A stretch of DNA of 64,000 nucleotides from Prauserella aidingensis (GTDB lineage: Bacteria > Actinomycetota > Actinomycetes > Mycobacteriales > Pseudonocardiaceae). The stretch spans positions 1-64,000 of the forward strand of contig NZ_JAMTCN010000022.1 in the NCBI RefSeq assembly GCF_024171865.1, given 5' to 3'. Positions 1 through 7,947 of this stretch are shown piece after piece (the stretch's first letter is position 1; every line of letters starts with the position of its first letter). The notes below the pieces were generated by a model. That model was not told the DNA's origin, ran no database searches, and saw only the letters and a program-made list of their open reading frames with translations. Made by a program: the position numbers and the translations under genes.

Positions 1-2
1 CG

Positions 3-170
3 TTCATGGGCCTGCTCGGCGAGAAGTACCCGGAGGCGCAGTTCCTCGTCACGGGTGCGCTCGGGCCGGACTCGAACGCCCACGTGCCCGACGAGTGGCT
101 GCACGTCCCGCAGGCCACCCGGGTCACCGAGGCGGTCGCCCACTTCCTGGACGCCCACGCCCGCGGCTGA
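3..170 (+). CDS. M20-family metallopeptidase, C-terminal fragment
   Basis: The window opens inside this gene; only the last 55 codons and a TGA at 168-170 are present. The translated end contains GPDSNAHVPDEWLHVPQATR, which matches the C-terminal end of M20/M25/M40 dipeptidase-like enzymes, where a Gly-Pro-x-x-x-x-x-His segment contributes to the binuclear zinc catalytic domain. The protein would hydrolyse a peptide or acyl-amino-acid bond. Nothing can be said about its N-terminus or promoter. The gene converges on fxsA, with a 21-bp repeat array between them. Confidence 0.7.
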   Translation, partial: FMGLLGEKYPEAQFLVTGALGPDSNAHVPDEWLHVPQATRVTEAVAHFLDAHARG

Positions 171-182
171 CGAACACCGCGC

Positions 183-308
183 GTGTTGCGGATCCCCGGG
201 ACCGTGTTGCGGATTCCGGGGGTCGTGTTGCGGATTCCGGGGGTCGTGTTGCGGATTCCGGGGGTCGTGTTGCGGATTCCGGGGGTCGTGTTGCGGATTC
301 CGGGGGTC
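183..308. repeat. Tandem array of six 21-bp repeats (GTGTTGCG family)
   Basis: Six head-to-tail 21-bp units begin at 183, 204, 225, 246, 267 and 288. Each starts GTGTTGCGGATTCCGGGGG; the first unit is slightly degenerate and a partial seventh begins at 309. The array lies between the convergent M20 and fxsA genes. Open frames through it translate to short periodic peptides such as VLRIPGV and are taken as artefacts. A diverged array in the opposite orientation lies at 47521-47646. Confidence 0.9.
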
Positions 309-452
309 GTGTTGCTCCCACCCGTCACCCGGCCACCGCCCCTCAACGACGCGCTACCGCGCGACTGCGTTTTCCGGGCGGGCGGGCACGGAACCTGACC
401 GGCCTGCGACGTCGCGAGCCACGTGGCGTCGCAGGCCGGGACCGGCCCTCCG

Positions 453-1004
453 TCAGCCTTCGATGATGCGGGGCGGGCCGTCGTCTCGGTCGTCGTCGCC
501 GGAACGGCCACGCTCGCCGGAGCCGGAACGGCCACGCTCGCCGGAGGTGCCGTCCGCATCGGGTCCGTCGGACACGACCTCGCTGTCGACGACGATCACC
601 CGGCTGCGCATGCCAGGGCCGAACGGGCCTCGGCCGTAGGCGGCCCCGCCCACCGGCGCACGCTTCTCCGCACGGCGCAGCCATGCCCTCCGCACGACCT
701 TGCGCGTCGGCGGAATCAGGAACAGCAGGCCGATGACGTCGCTGACGAATCCGGGCAGCAGGATCACCATGCCGCCCACGCCGACGAGCATGCCGTCGGT
801 GATCTCCTCGTGCGGCGACTTCCCGGAACGCGCCGTCGCGCTGAACGCGCGCATCGCCTTGCCTCCCTCGCGGCGCGCCAGCCACGACCCGACGAACGCA
901 CCCGCGATCAGCAGTCCGATGGTCGGGAGGAAGCCGATGAGGGACGCCACCGTCCACACGGCGGCCACCTCGGCGATCACGTACAGCAAGAGCAGAACGG
1001 CCAT
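453..1004 (-). CDS. fxsA: FxsA family membrane protein
   Basis: This 183-residue protein matches the FxsA family. It has hydrophobic segments near residues 2-20 and 24-42, then a charged loop, then MLVGVGGMVILLPGFVSDVI near residue 72 followed by GLLFLIPPTRKVVRR. The C-terminal third is a charged, disordered tail rich in RGRSGSGERGR. E. coli FxsA relieves F-plasmid exclusion of phage T7; the role in actinomycetes is unknown. The ATG at 1004 places the first membrane segment at the N-terminus. The gene converges on the M20 gene and diverges from the VOC gene. Confidence 0.9.
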   Translation of the reverse strand: MAVLLLLYVIAEVAAVWTVASLIGFLPTIGLLIAGAFVGSWLARREGGKAMRAFSATARSGKSPHEEITDGMLVGVGGMVILLPGFVSDVIGLLFLIPPTRKVVRRAWLRRAEKRAPVGGAAYGRGPFGPGMRSRVIVVDSEVVSDGPDADGTSGERGRSGSGERGRSGDDDRDDGPPRIIEG

Positions 1005-1158
1005 ATCGGGTCAACGTACGGGACGTCCGTTTTGATCCTGGTCGTGATCACCGCGTGAAGCCCGGGCCCGCCACATCCGCCCAAACCGGTCATCTCCGGA
1101 CCAGCTCGACAGCACCGGGTATGGGTGGTCGACGGCGCATCCGGGGCGGGCACAATCG

Positions 1159-1632
1159 GTGACCATGACCGAAGCGAACGAACCCACCACCACCACCGAG
1201 GCCGAACGGACCGTGCCGCCGCAGATGAGCGTGGTCACGGTGGCCGCAGGCAACATCGGCGAGCTCCGCGAGTTCTACCGTGCGCTCGGCTGGGAGGAGG
1301 TGCCCGGCAGCAGCGACGACTGGGCCGGCTTCCTGCTCGGCGGTGTCGTGCTGGCGCTGTATCCGCGTGCGACGCTCGCCGAGGAGACGGGCGCCGGTAT
1401 GTACGGTTCCGGGTTCACGCTTGCCGTGAACGTCGACAGCCCCGAGAAGGTCGAAGAAGCCTACGAGACGGCCCTGTGGGCCGGCGCGGGAGCCGTCGCC
1501 GAGCCGCAGGAACGCAAGTGGGGCGGCAGGTCGGCCTACTTCGCCGATCCCGAGGGCAACCGCTGGGAGATCGCCTACAACGAGCGGGTCGCCTTCGGGG
1601 AGCGCGGCGAGATCGTCGCCTACGGCGAGTGA
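1159..1632 (+). CDS. VOC (glyoxalase/bleomycin-resistance) family protein
   Basis: This 157-residue protein has the paired beta-alpha-beta-beta-beta layout of the vicinal oxygen chelate fold. It begins MSVVTVAAGNIGELREFYRALGWEEV near residue 24 and ends with the usual YFADPEGNRWEIAYNE segment. Members bind a divalent metal and act as lyases, isomerases, dioxygenases or antibiotic-binding proteins; the substrate here cannot be predicted. Two starts are possible: GTG at 1159 and ATG at 1165. The TE-rich first 20 residues look disordered. It converges on the SCP2 gene with a 15-bp gap. Confidence 0.85.
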   Translation: MTMTEANEPTTTTEAERTVPPQMSVVTVAAGNIGELREFYRALGWEEVPGSSDDWAGFLLGGVVLALYPRATLAEETGAGMYGSGFTLAVNVDSPEKVEEAYETALWAGAGAVAEPQERKWGGRSAYFADPEGNRWEIAYNERVAFGERGEIVAYGE

Positions 1633-1647
1633 CGAGGTGAGCGGCTG

Positions 1648-2202
1648 TCAGGCCGCTCCGGGGAGGTCGAAGAAGCCGAGCATGCGCACGGCGGGCGTGT
1701 AGTCGCCCTTGACCTTGAGCCGTCCCCTCATGAACTGCGACGCCGGACGGGCGTTGCCGGTGGCCACGCGGAGGAAGTCCTCGAACTGCGCGGTGATCGT
1801 CGTGTCGGGCGTGAGCACGCAGTCGGCGGTCGACACGCAACGCCCGTCCTCGATGACCGTCTGGTAGCGGTCGAAGTCGTCGCCGTTGGGGAATCGCCAG
1901 GTCACGACGATGTCGGCGTCGCCGGCGCGTTCGGCGTTGAAGTGGTCGGCCATGCGACGGAACACCTCTTCGAGGAACAGCGCACGCAACTGCGGATGCC
2001 GCGCCAGCCCGCGGAGCTGCTCCTTCGACGCCCCGGCCACGACCTCGGCCAGCACCTCCGTGGACAACGAACTGAGCTCGATGCCCGACCCGGTGGCGTC
2101 CAGCATGTGCAGCGTCTCCAGCACGCGGAGGAACTGTTCGGTGCTCAGGACCCCCACGTCGATGCTGCGCGCGAACTCGTCGAGCACACTTCCCGTCGGC
2201 AC
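1648..2202 (-). CDS. SCP2 sterol-binding domain protein
   Basis: This 184-residue protein has an N-terminal helical region and a C-terminal SCP2-like domain. The domain shows alternating strands with WRFPNGDDFDRYQTVIEDGRC and ends ...ASQFMRGRLKVKGDYTPAVRML, the typical 'G-x-I/L-x-V-x-G' lipid-binding end. Such proteins bind acyl-CoA, sterols or other lipids. The GTG at 2202 is the first start after an in-frame stop; no strong Shine-Dalgarno is visible. It has its own promoter region and is not in an operon. Confidence 0.75.
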   Translation of the reverse strand: MPTGSVLDEFARSIDVGVLSTEQFLRVLETLHMLDATGSGIELSSLSTEVLAEVVAGASKEQLRGLARHPQLRALFLEEVFRRMADHFNAERAGDADIVVTWRFPNGDDFDRYQTVIEDGRCVSTADCVLTPDTTITAQFEDFLRVATGNARPASQFMRGRLKVKGDYTPAVRMLGFFDLPGAA

Positions 2203-2827
2203 GGCGTCAGGTTACTCAGGGGTATACAGCCCGGCAAATGCACCTGCCGGGTACTCCTGGCGCCGGGGATGACGCCGGGGAGAGTCGTCACGCGGCGTTA
2301 CCACCGGGTCGAGGCGCGTCGCGGGGCCGCTGTCGTCCCGGTCGGTTCCGTCACAGATCGCCCGTGTTCACCGGCGACGAATCCTGCGGAGGCATTCCCG
2401 AACCTCCCGACGAAAACCGGAGGAGAAGACCCTCACGCGCCCGCCGCACCCCTTTCAGGCAAGACATTTCTGACGAAAAGGTTCGCATCACAATACATTC
2501 CGGGGAGATGTACGGATTGCGACCGACCGGCCGGGGCCGGATTATTCTCGAATTCCGTACCGTCGATCACATCACGCCGGGACCCGAATGGCGGATGACA
2601 ACGAAAAGTGGTCGACTTAGTTTCGGACGGTCCGGATTTTCCGGAATGCCGCGCCGCCGGTCCGCTCGATTCTCCCCCTCGGCCGGCGATGCGGCGGAAG
2701 AGGCCTCGCACGCCCACCCTCCCCGCGACTGACCGGGCGTGCGGGGTCCTTCCACTTCACGGCCCGACACCTCCTCGACACCCCGGCGCCACTCGGGTCA
2801 ACACCACGGCGGTCAACACCACGGCGG
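2203..2827. other. Intergenic region, lower GC, no convincing gene
   Basis: These 625 bp hold no ORF with actinomycete-like codon usage. The stretch at about 2455-2640 is clearly less GC-rich than its surroundings (for example acgaaaaggttcgcatcaca and ggattattctcgaattccg). It could hold promoters or decayed acquired DNA. A threefold 15-bp repeat (ggtcaacaccacggc type) lies at about 2798-2842 and runs into the 3' end of the neighbouring small gene. Confidence 0.5.
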
Positions 2828-3124
2828 TCAACGCCACGGCGCCCGTTCCCTCGGTACGCAATGCGAACGGGGAGACTCCCCGGGGATGCGCACCAGCCGG
2901 GCCGTGACACCGGGGCCGCTGTAGAGGAACGGACCCGTGCGCACCCAGCCGGCGCGAACCAGCGCAGCGTCGACACCGTGTTCCCAGCTTTCCCATTCGT
3001 CGGCGTCCGGGATGTCCACGGCCTGCACCGGCGTGCGGTGCTCGTCGGTGGCAGGGATGATCCAGCCGGTGCGGCCGTCGGCCCCGGTGAGGTCGAGCTC
3101 GAACGTCGCGACACAGGTAGCCAT
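2828..3124 (-). CDS. Hypothetical protein, about 98 residues
   Basis: I do not recognise a named family. The ATG at 3124 gives MATCVATFELDLTGADGRTG, followed by an acidic/aromatic stretch (DADEWESWEHGVDAALVRAGW) and GPFLYSGPGVTARLVRI. This reads as a compact alpha/beta protein with good codon bias. The last 12 or so residues are encoded within a 15-bp repeat tract and may be a frameshifted or extended tail. An alternative upstream ATG at 3154 is less likely. The gene stands alone. Confidence 0.5.
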   Translation of the reverse strand: MATCVATFELDLTGADGRTGWIIPATDEHRTPVQAVDIPDADEWESWEHGVDAALVRAGWVRTGPFLYSGPGVTARLVRIPGESPRSHCVPRERAPWR

Positions 3125-3797
3125 CAGGACCCCGAAACAGTTCGTGGGGAACACATTCCGCTCTCCGCAGACACTCGGGCCACGTCCGGAATGCGGACAA
3201 CTGCGCCTGTGAAATCGGGCGCAGCAGGCGGCGTCCGGCCCACCTCGAAAAACCTGCCAACCGTGGGCGGAACCGCCTTCTCACAACGGTGGCGCAACAG
3301 CGCCCTCCTCGTCCGAATCAACGTACTCAGGAAGGGAGGTTCAAGCCGGTGCGCGGCCACATTTCAAGGCGCCACCAGGCGAAGAAGGGGCGAGACATTC
3401 TTCACCGATACAATTTTTGGCTGACCGGAAATTCTCGCCCGGAAACAGTTTCCGATAGTCGCACCGCCGTACGCAGCAGGTACCGTCACGTCGGCGGGCG
3501 GCGGATCCTCGCCACACGGCCGGGTCGAGGGGCGGGCGGCGCCGAGTCCCGTACCGCACGTTGGCGAGAGTCACTCGCAGTTCTCGCGGACACGGGTGGC
3601 AGGCGCCGCGTAAGGTTACGCAGCGGTCTGTCGCAGGGGTCTCGTCGCAGGGATCTCGTAGCGCGAGCACGAGCAGCGGTGCAGGGCCTCCTGCCGCAAC
3701 TGCACGGCACTGCACTGCACTGCACGGCACTGCACGGCACGGCACTGCACCGGGCTGCACTGGGCGACGCCGACGGGTACATCGACAGGGAGGAAGC
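3125..3797. other. Intergenic region upstream of the TetR gene
   Basis: No convincing gene. The part at 3150-3460 is relatively AT-rich and contains a perfect 7-bp inverted repeat, cggaaac-a-gtttccg, at 3440-3454 that could be an operator. The pentameric repeat at 3701-3760 occupies the leader just upstream of the TetR start. Confidence 0.45.
3701..3760. repeat. Pentanucleotide repeat (TGCAC/GGCAC), 12 units
   Basis: Twelve consecutive 5-bp units (TGCAC or GGCAC, one degenerate CGGGC) end 38 bp before the GTG start of the TetR gene. The 5-bp period means unit number changes shift the frame but not the DNA face. It could be slippage-prone regulatory DNA in the leader. Confidence 0.85.
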
Positions 3798-4448
3798 GTG
3801 ACGGAGAGCCGGCCGCAGGCGGAGAAGTCGAAACGCCTGCCGAGGGCGGTGCGGGAGAAGCAGATCCTCGACGCCGCCGTCACGGTGTTCGCCCGCCACG
3901 GCTACCACCCCGCATCGATGGACGAGGTGTCCGAGGTCGCGGGCGTGTCCAAGCCGATGATCTACAGCTACCTGGGCTCGAAGGAGGACCTGTTCCTCCA
4001 GTGCATCCGCCGCGAGGCGAACCGGTTGATCGACGCCGTGCAGACGGGCATCGACGTCGACGCCGCCGCCGACATGCAGCTCTGGACGGGACTGCGCGCG
4101 TTCTACGGATTCGTCGCCGAGCACCGCGCGTCGTGGACGGTGCTGCACCAGCAGGCGCTCGCCGTGGGCGGCACCTTCGCCTCGGAGATCAACGCGTTGC
4201 GCTCCCACGCGATCGAGATGGTGACCAAGCTCGTGGTGTCGGAGGGCTCTCGCAAGGGTCTCGGCGAGCAGGCGGAGTTCTCCGGCGAGGGCATGGCCGC
4301 CGCACTCGTGGGTGCGGCCGAAGCGCTGGCCGACTGGTGGCTGGACCACCCGGACCTGTCACCCGGCGTGCTCGCGTCCTGGCTGATGAACCTGACGTGG
4401 CTGGGCTTCAACGACCTCGTCGAAGGGCAGGTGTGGCGGCCCAGCTGA
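3798..4448 (+). CDS. TetR/AcrR family transcriptional regulator
   Basis: This 216-residue protein has an N-terminal TetR helix-turn-helix: REKQILDAAVTVFARHGYH near residues 20-38 and VSEVAGVSKPMIYSYLGSK near 45-63. The rest is an all-helical ligand domain ending near WLDHPDLSPGVLASWLMNL. The GTG at 3798 follows a clear AGGGAGGA Shine-Dalgarno. Upstream in-frame codons run through the pentamer repeat and are unlikely to be translated. The target genes are unknown; it may autoregulate. Confidence 0.9.
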   Translation: MTESRPQAEKSKRLPRAVREKQILDAAVTVFARHGYHPASMDEVSEVAGVSKPMIYSYLGSKEDLFLQCIRREANRLIDAVQTGIDVDAAADMQLWTGLRAFYGFVAEHRASWTVLHQQALAVGGTFASEINALRSHAIEMVTKLVVSEGSRKGLGEQAEFSGEGMAAALVGAAEALADWWLDHPDLSPGVLASWLMNLTWLGFNDLVEGQVWRPS

Positions 4449-4461
4449 CCGCCCCCTGTCG

Positions 4462-5040
4462 TCACGACCGGCGGATCCCGTCGAGGAGGAACGTGGTGCG
4501 GCGTTCGTAATCGGCCGCGGAAGGCCGGGTTCCGTACTTGAGTGCGAGCGCACCATCGTGGATGAGCGCCTGCAGATCGTCGGCCCGGAACTCCGGTCGG
4601 AGCTCACCCGACACGTGACCCGCGGCGATGACCTCGGCGTTGAACTCGCCTGCCACGTGGCAGATCGCCATGAGCTGCTGCGATTCGGGGTACATCTGAA
4701 GCAGCACGTCGTTGGCGGCGGGCTGGCGGTATTGGATTTCGCGAATCGCGGTGATGTAGTACGCGATCCGCTCACCCGCGTTCGCGATGGTCCTGGCGTG
4801 GTCGATGACGGCGTACAGCTCGTTCGCGACGAGTTCTTCGATGACGGCCTCGATGAGTCCGATCCGGCCGCCGAACCTGTTGAAGACCGTCGCCTTGCTC
4901 ACGCCCGCGGCCTTGGCCACGTCTTCCAGGGGAACGGCAAGGCCCCGGCCGCGGAACGCATCGATCGCGGCACGACGAATCTGCTCTGCGTTGCGCTTGG
5001 CATCGGCGCGCAGCCGAGACCCCTCAGGCGCGTCGGTCAT
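4462..5040 (-). CDS. TetR family regulator divergent from the NmrA reductase
   Basis: This 192-residue TetR protein has its DNA-binding domain at residues 15-60 (IRRAAIDAFRGRG, then LEDVAKAAGVSKATVFNRFGGR). The C-terminal half matches the TetR_C domain often seen in regulators of NAD(P)-dependent reductases. It is transcribed divergently from the NmrA-family gene at 5191. The 150-bp gap contains inverted repeats overlapping likely promoters, so it probably represses both genes and is relieved by a small ligand. It converges on the 3798 regulator. Confidence 0.9.
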   Translation of the reverse strand: MTDAPEGSRLRADAKRNAEQIRRAAIDAFRGRGLAVPLEDVAKAAGVSKATVFNRFGGRIGLIEAVIEELVANELYAVIDHARTIANAGERIAYYITAIREIQYRQPAANDVLLQMYPESQQLMAICHVAGEFNAEVIAAGHVSGELRPEFRADDLQALIHDGALALKYGTRPSAADYERRTTFLLDGIRRS

Positions 5041-5070
5041 GCCTCACCTCCCACCTCGACCGAACACCGC

Positions 5071-5139
5071 AAGTTGACCCGCTTCGTCAGTTTATCTACC
5101 GTTGACAGGCGAGACAAAACTGACCGACAGAGTCAAGTT
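5071..5139. promoter_or_regulatory. Probable TetR operator region between divergent genes
   Basis: The gap contains gtcagttt at 5086-5093 and its inverted copy aaactgac at 5117-5124. An outer, imperfect pair is aagttgac (5071-5078) and gtcaagtt (5132-5139). Nested symmetry between a tetR gene and its divergent partner is the usual operator arrangement. The AT-rich character also suggests the two promoters lie here. Confidence 0.55.
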
Positions 5140-5190
5140 ACAGGGGCGGGCCGATGGACCTCGGCGCGACCCCTGGGAAAGGTCGCCGGA

Positions 5191-6054
5191 ATGATCGTTG
5201 TGACGGGCGCAACCGGCACTCTCAACGGGGCCACCGTCGAGCATCTCCTCGACCGCGTACCGGCCGAAAACATCGGGGTCAGCGTCCGCGACGTCACCAA
5301 GGCGCAGCACCTCGCCGAACACGGCATACGGGTGCGGCAGGGCTCCTACGACGATCCTGTCGCGCTACGCGATTCCTTCGAGGGCGCCGAGCAGGTGCTA
5401 CTGGTGAGCTCCAGCGACATGTCGGCCGATGTCGTCGGCCAGCACCGCGCGGCGATCGAGGCCGCCGTCGCGGCCGGTGCCACCCGGATCCTCTACACCA
5501 GCCAGCAGAACCCCGTGGACACCTCGTACCCTCCGGCTGCCATGCACGCCGCCACCGAGGCCACCCTCGCCGGTGCCGCCCTCACCAATGCCGGGGTCAC
5601 GTGGACCGCGCTGCGCAACGGCTTCTTCGGCGACCTCGACCAGTTGCTGGGCCCATGGCGGCAGACCGGCGTGATCGCACAACCGGCCGCCGGCCCCATC
5701 CCGTGGACCGATCGCCGAGACCTCGCCGAGGCCGCAGCGGTCATCCTCGCCGGGGACCGTCCGTTCGACGGCCCCGTGACCCTCGCCGCGCCGCCCGTCA
5801 CCCTCCACGATTTCGCCGCGATCCTGACCGAAGCGACCGGCCGCACGATCGAACGCGTCGTCGTCGACGATGCGCAGTGGCTCGCCGGCCGGATCGCGGA
5901 GGGCATGCCGGAGTTCGTGGCCGAGATGACGCTCGGCATGTTCCGTGCCAGCCGGAACGGCTCCTACGCGGAGCCCGCCCCGCTGCTGGGCGACCTGTTC
6001 GGCCGCGAGCCCCGCAGCGCCGCCCAGCAGGTCATCGACCACATCGCGACCTGA
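5191..6054 (+). CDS. NmrA/SDR-like NAD(P)H-binding protein
   Basis: This 287-residue protein starts MIVVTGATGTLNGATVEHLL, a Rossmann motif with the TGATG.LG spacing of NmrA/atypical short-chain dehydrogenases. Related members include NAD(P)H:quinone oxidoreductase 2 and redox sensors. YTSQQNPVDTSYPPAAMHAATE near residue 100 fits the substrate loop. The ATG at 5191 begins exactly at the nucleotide-binding strand, so upstream in-frame codons are not part of the gene. Likely controlled by the divergent TetR regulator. Confidence 0.85.
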   Translation: MIVVTGATGTLNGATVEHLLDRVPAENIGVSVRDVTKAQHLAEHGIRVRQGSYDDPVALRDSFEGAEQVLLVSSSDMSADVVGQHRAAIEAAVAAGATRILYTSQQNPVDTSYPPAAMHAATEATLAGAALTNAGVTWTALRNGFFGDLDQLLGPWRQTGVIAQPAAGPIPWTDRRDLAEAAAVILAGDRPFDGPVTLAAPPVTLHDFAAILTEATGRTIERVVVDDAQWLAGRIAEGMPEFVAEMTLGMFRASRNGSYAEPAPLLGDLFGREPRSAAQQVIDHIAT

Positions 6055-6169
6055 CGTGCGTCACCCCTCGCCGGGTACGCGCATCGAACGCGGCACCGGC
6101 GAGGGGAACGTGCGCTGCGGATCGCAGGTGGCGGCCCAGGCGACCGCCGACCCGGCGACAGGTGCCGGT

Positions 6170-6817
6170 TCAGACCGCGGTGGCCCGCGCGGCCCGCCGA
6201 GCACCGTCGACGGCCGAGCTGCCCAGGTCGCCCTTCGGCAGGGGTTGCCGCGCTTCGAGTGCTCGGACCCAGTCCTCCGTCGAGGCGACGGCGGCCCAGT
6301 TGGAGTTGAGCAGCGTCATCAGTGTCGTGTGCACCGTCTCGGCGTCCGCCGCACCGGCGTCATTGGCCAGGTTGATCGCACCGGTCGCGTCCGCGAGCAC
6401 CTCGGTGGCGAATCCCAGGTACTCGGCCTCCACCGCGGAGGCCAGGACGCAGTTGTTGGTCATGTAGCCGACCAGGGTGACGGTGTCGACGTCGTGACCA
6501 CGCAACCAGTCGGCGACGTCGGTGCCGGCATAGATCGAGCTGTTCTGCTTGACGACGTGTTTCCAGCCGTCACCGCGACGGCGGGCGATCTCAGGGTGCA
6601 GCTGGTAGTCGGGCTGGGTCGGGTTGAACAGGGGCGCGTCCTCGCCCATGGTGTGCTGCACCGCGGCGACGGGGATCCCGCCGGCGTCGGCGGCGTCGAT
6701 GGCCTGGGTGACACGGGCCAGCGATTCCGTGTGCGGCGGGTACTGGATCTCCAACGGGCCGTCGAAGTAGACCTGCTGGACATCGATGACGACGAGGGCA
6801 CGTCGAGGGGTGGTCAC
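6170..6817 (-). CDS. Isochorismatase-family cysteine hydrolase
   Basis: This 215-residue protein carries the family's catalytic triad: D12 in ALVVIDVQQ, K90 in KHVVKQNSS and C123 in TLVGYMTNNCVLAS. Members hydrolyse isochorismate, nicotinamide or N-carbamoyl compounds; the substrate is not evident. The start is GTG at 6817, preceded by CAAGGAGGAC. A longer frame to 6934 lacks a ribosome site. It is divergent from the GlxA-type regulator at 6967, a common pairing in which the regulator controls the hydrolase. Confidence 0.9.
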   Translation of the reverse strand: MTTPRRALVVIDVQQVYFDGPLEIQYPPHTESLARVTQAIDAADAGGIPVAAVQHTMGEDAPLFNPTQPDYQLHPEIARRRGDGWKHVVKQNSSIYAGTDVADWLRGHDVDTVTLVGYMTNNCVLASAVEAEYLGFATEVLADATGAINLANDAGAADAETVHTTLMTLLNSNWAAVASTEDWVRALEARQPLPKGDLGSSAVDGARRAARATAV

Positions 6818-6966
6818 GGAGTCCTCCTTGGACCGGAATCGAGCTCGGACTGGTGTCGCTGCGCCGCTGAGGACGCCGCACAACCGATCGTCGCGATGTT
6901 GCCGCCGACCGGCGAGTGGCGTGAATGCCGACATACGATGAGTTCACGCCATTACGGAGGTGACGG

Positions 6967-7947
6967 GTGCGGATCGGGATCTACGCGTTCGACGACGTCA
7001 CGATGTTCCACCTCTCGGTACCGCAACTCGTCTTCGACGAGGTCGCCCATCAGGGCCTCGGAACCTGGACGACGTTCCTGTTCGGCGACGGCGCCCCCAC
7101 GATCCGCACCGCGGAGGGCTACCGCATCGGGGACCTGGCCGGACTCGACGAGGCCCGAGAGGCGGACGTCGTCGTGATGCCGTCCTGGTTCTTCGACGGC
7201 CGTCCGGCCGGCGCGGCCGTGCGCACGACACTGACAACCGCGCACGAGGCCGGCGCGACGGTCGTCGGGCTCTGCCTCGGCGCGATCCCCGTCGTCGACG
7301 CCGGTCTGCTCACCGGACGCGCGGCCGTCACGCACTGGCAGGCCTTCGACCTGCTGTCGCAGCGACACCCCGAACTCGATCTCGACGACTCCGTGCTGTA
7401 CATCGACCACGGCGACGTCCTCACCTCGGCGGGTACCGCCTCCGAGCTGGACGCGTGCCTGCACCTGGTCCGCTCGCGCCTCGGTGCGACCGCCGCCAAC
7501 AAGGTCGCCCGCAGCCTGGTCATCGCACCACACCGCGAGGGCGGGCAGGCCCAGTACATCGAACGCCCCATGCCTCCGCGGTCGGAAGGCGACGCGATCT
7601 CCCGCTCGATGGAGTGGGCCGAGCAGCGGCTCGCGGAACCGTTGCCGGTCGAGCGGCTGGCCGCCACCGTCCACATGAGCACACGCACGTTCGTGCGGGC
7701 GTTCCGCGCGGCGACGGGTGCGACCCCTGCCGCATGGGTGCGCACGCGCCGACTGGACGAGGCCCGCCGACTACTGGAGACCAGCGAGCTGCCGATCGAC
7801 CGGATCGCCGTGGACTGCGGCTTCGGCAGCGCGGTGACGATGCGGCAGAACTTCTCCGCCCGGTTCACGATCTCGCCCTCGCAGTACCGCCGACGCTTCC
7901 ACGCCACTGCGGACGGAACCGGGCCCGCGCCGACTACAGGTGCGTGA
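6967..7947 (+). CDS. GlxA/DJ-1-type AraC family transcriptional regulator
   Basis: This 326-residue protein has an N-terminal DJ-1/PfpI-like domain (residues 1 to about 170) with the nucleophile-elbow region VVGLCLGAIPVV around C103. The C-terminal AraC DNA-binding domain runs from about 215 to 315 (VERLAATVHMSTRTFVRAF, then IDRIAVDCGFGSAVTMRQNF). The GTG at 6967 follows GGAGGTGAC. The 149-bp divergent gap with the isochorismatase gene suggests it regulates that gene. Its 3' end overlaps the convergent MaoC gene by 14 bp. Confidence 0.92.
   Translation: MRIGIYAFDDVTMFHLSVPQLVFDEVAHQGLGTWTTFLFGDGAPTIRTAEGYRIGDLAGLDEAREADVVVMPSWFFDGRPAGAAVRTTLTTAHEAGATVVGLCLGAIPVVDAGLLTGRAAVTHWQAFDLLSQRHPELDLDDSVLYIDHGDVLTSAGTASELDACLHLVRSRLGATAANKVARSLVIAPHREGGQAQYIERPMPPRSEGDAISRSMEWAEQRLAEPLPVERLAATVHMSTRTFVRAFRAATGATPAAWVRTRRLDEARRLLETSELPIDRIAVDCGFGSAVTMRQNFSARFTISPSQYRRRFHATADGTGPAPTTGA

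Noticed and set aside
183-308. CRISPR array call for the 21-bp repeats.
   Set aside because: Units are directly adjacent with no spacers, and the matching array at 47521 is likewise spacer-free.
2433-2717. Possible 94-codon gene on the - strand in the AT-richer gap.
   Set aside because: No ribosome site, composition unlike neighbouring genes and no recognisable domain.
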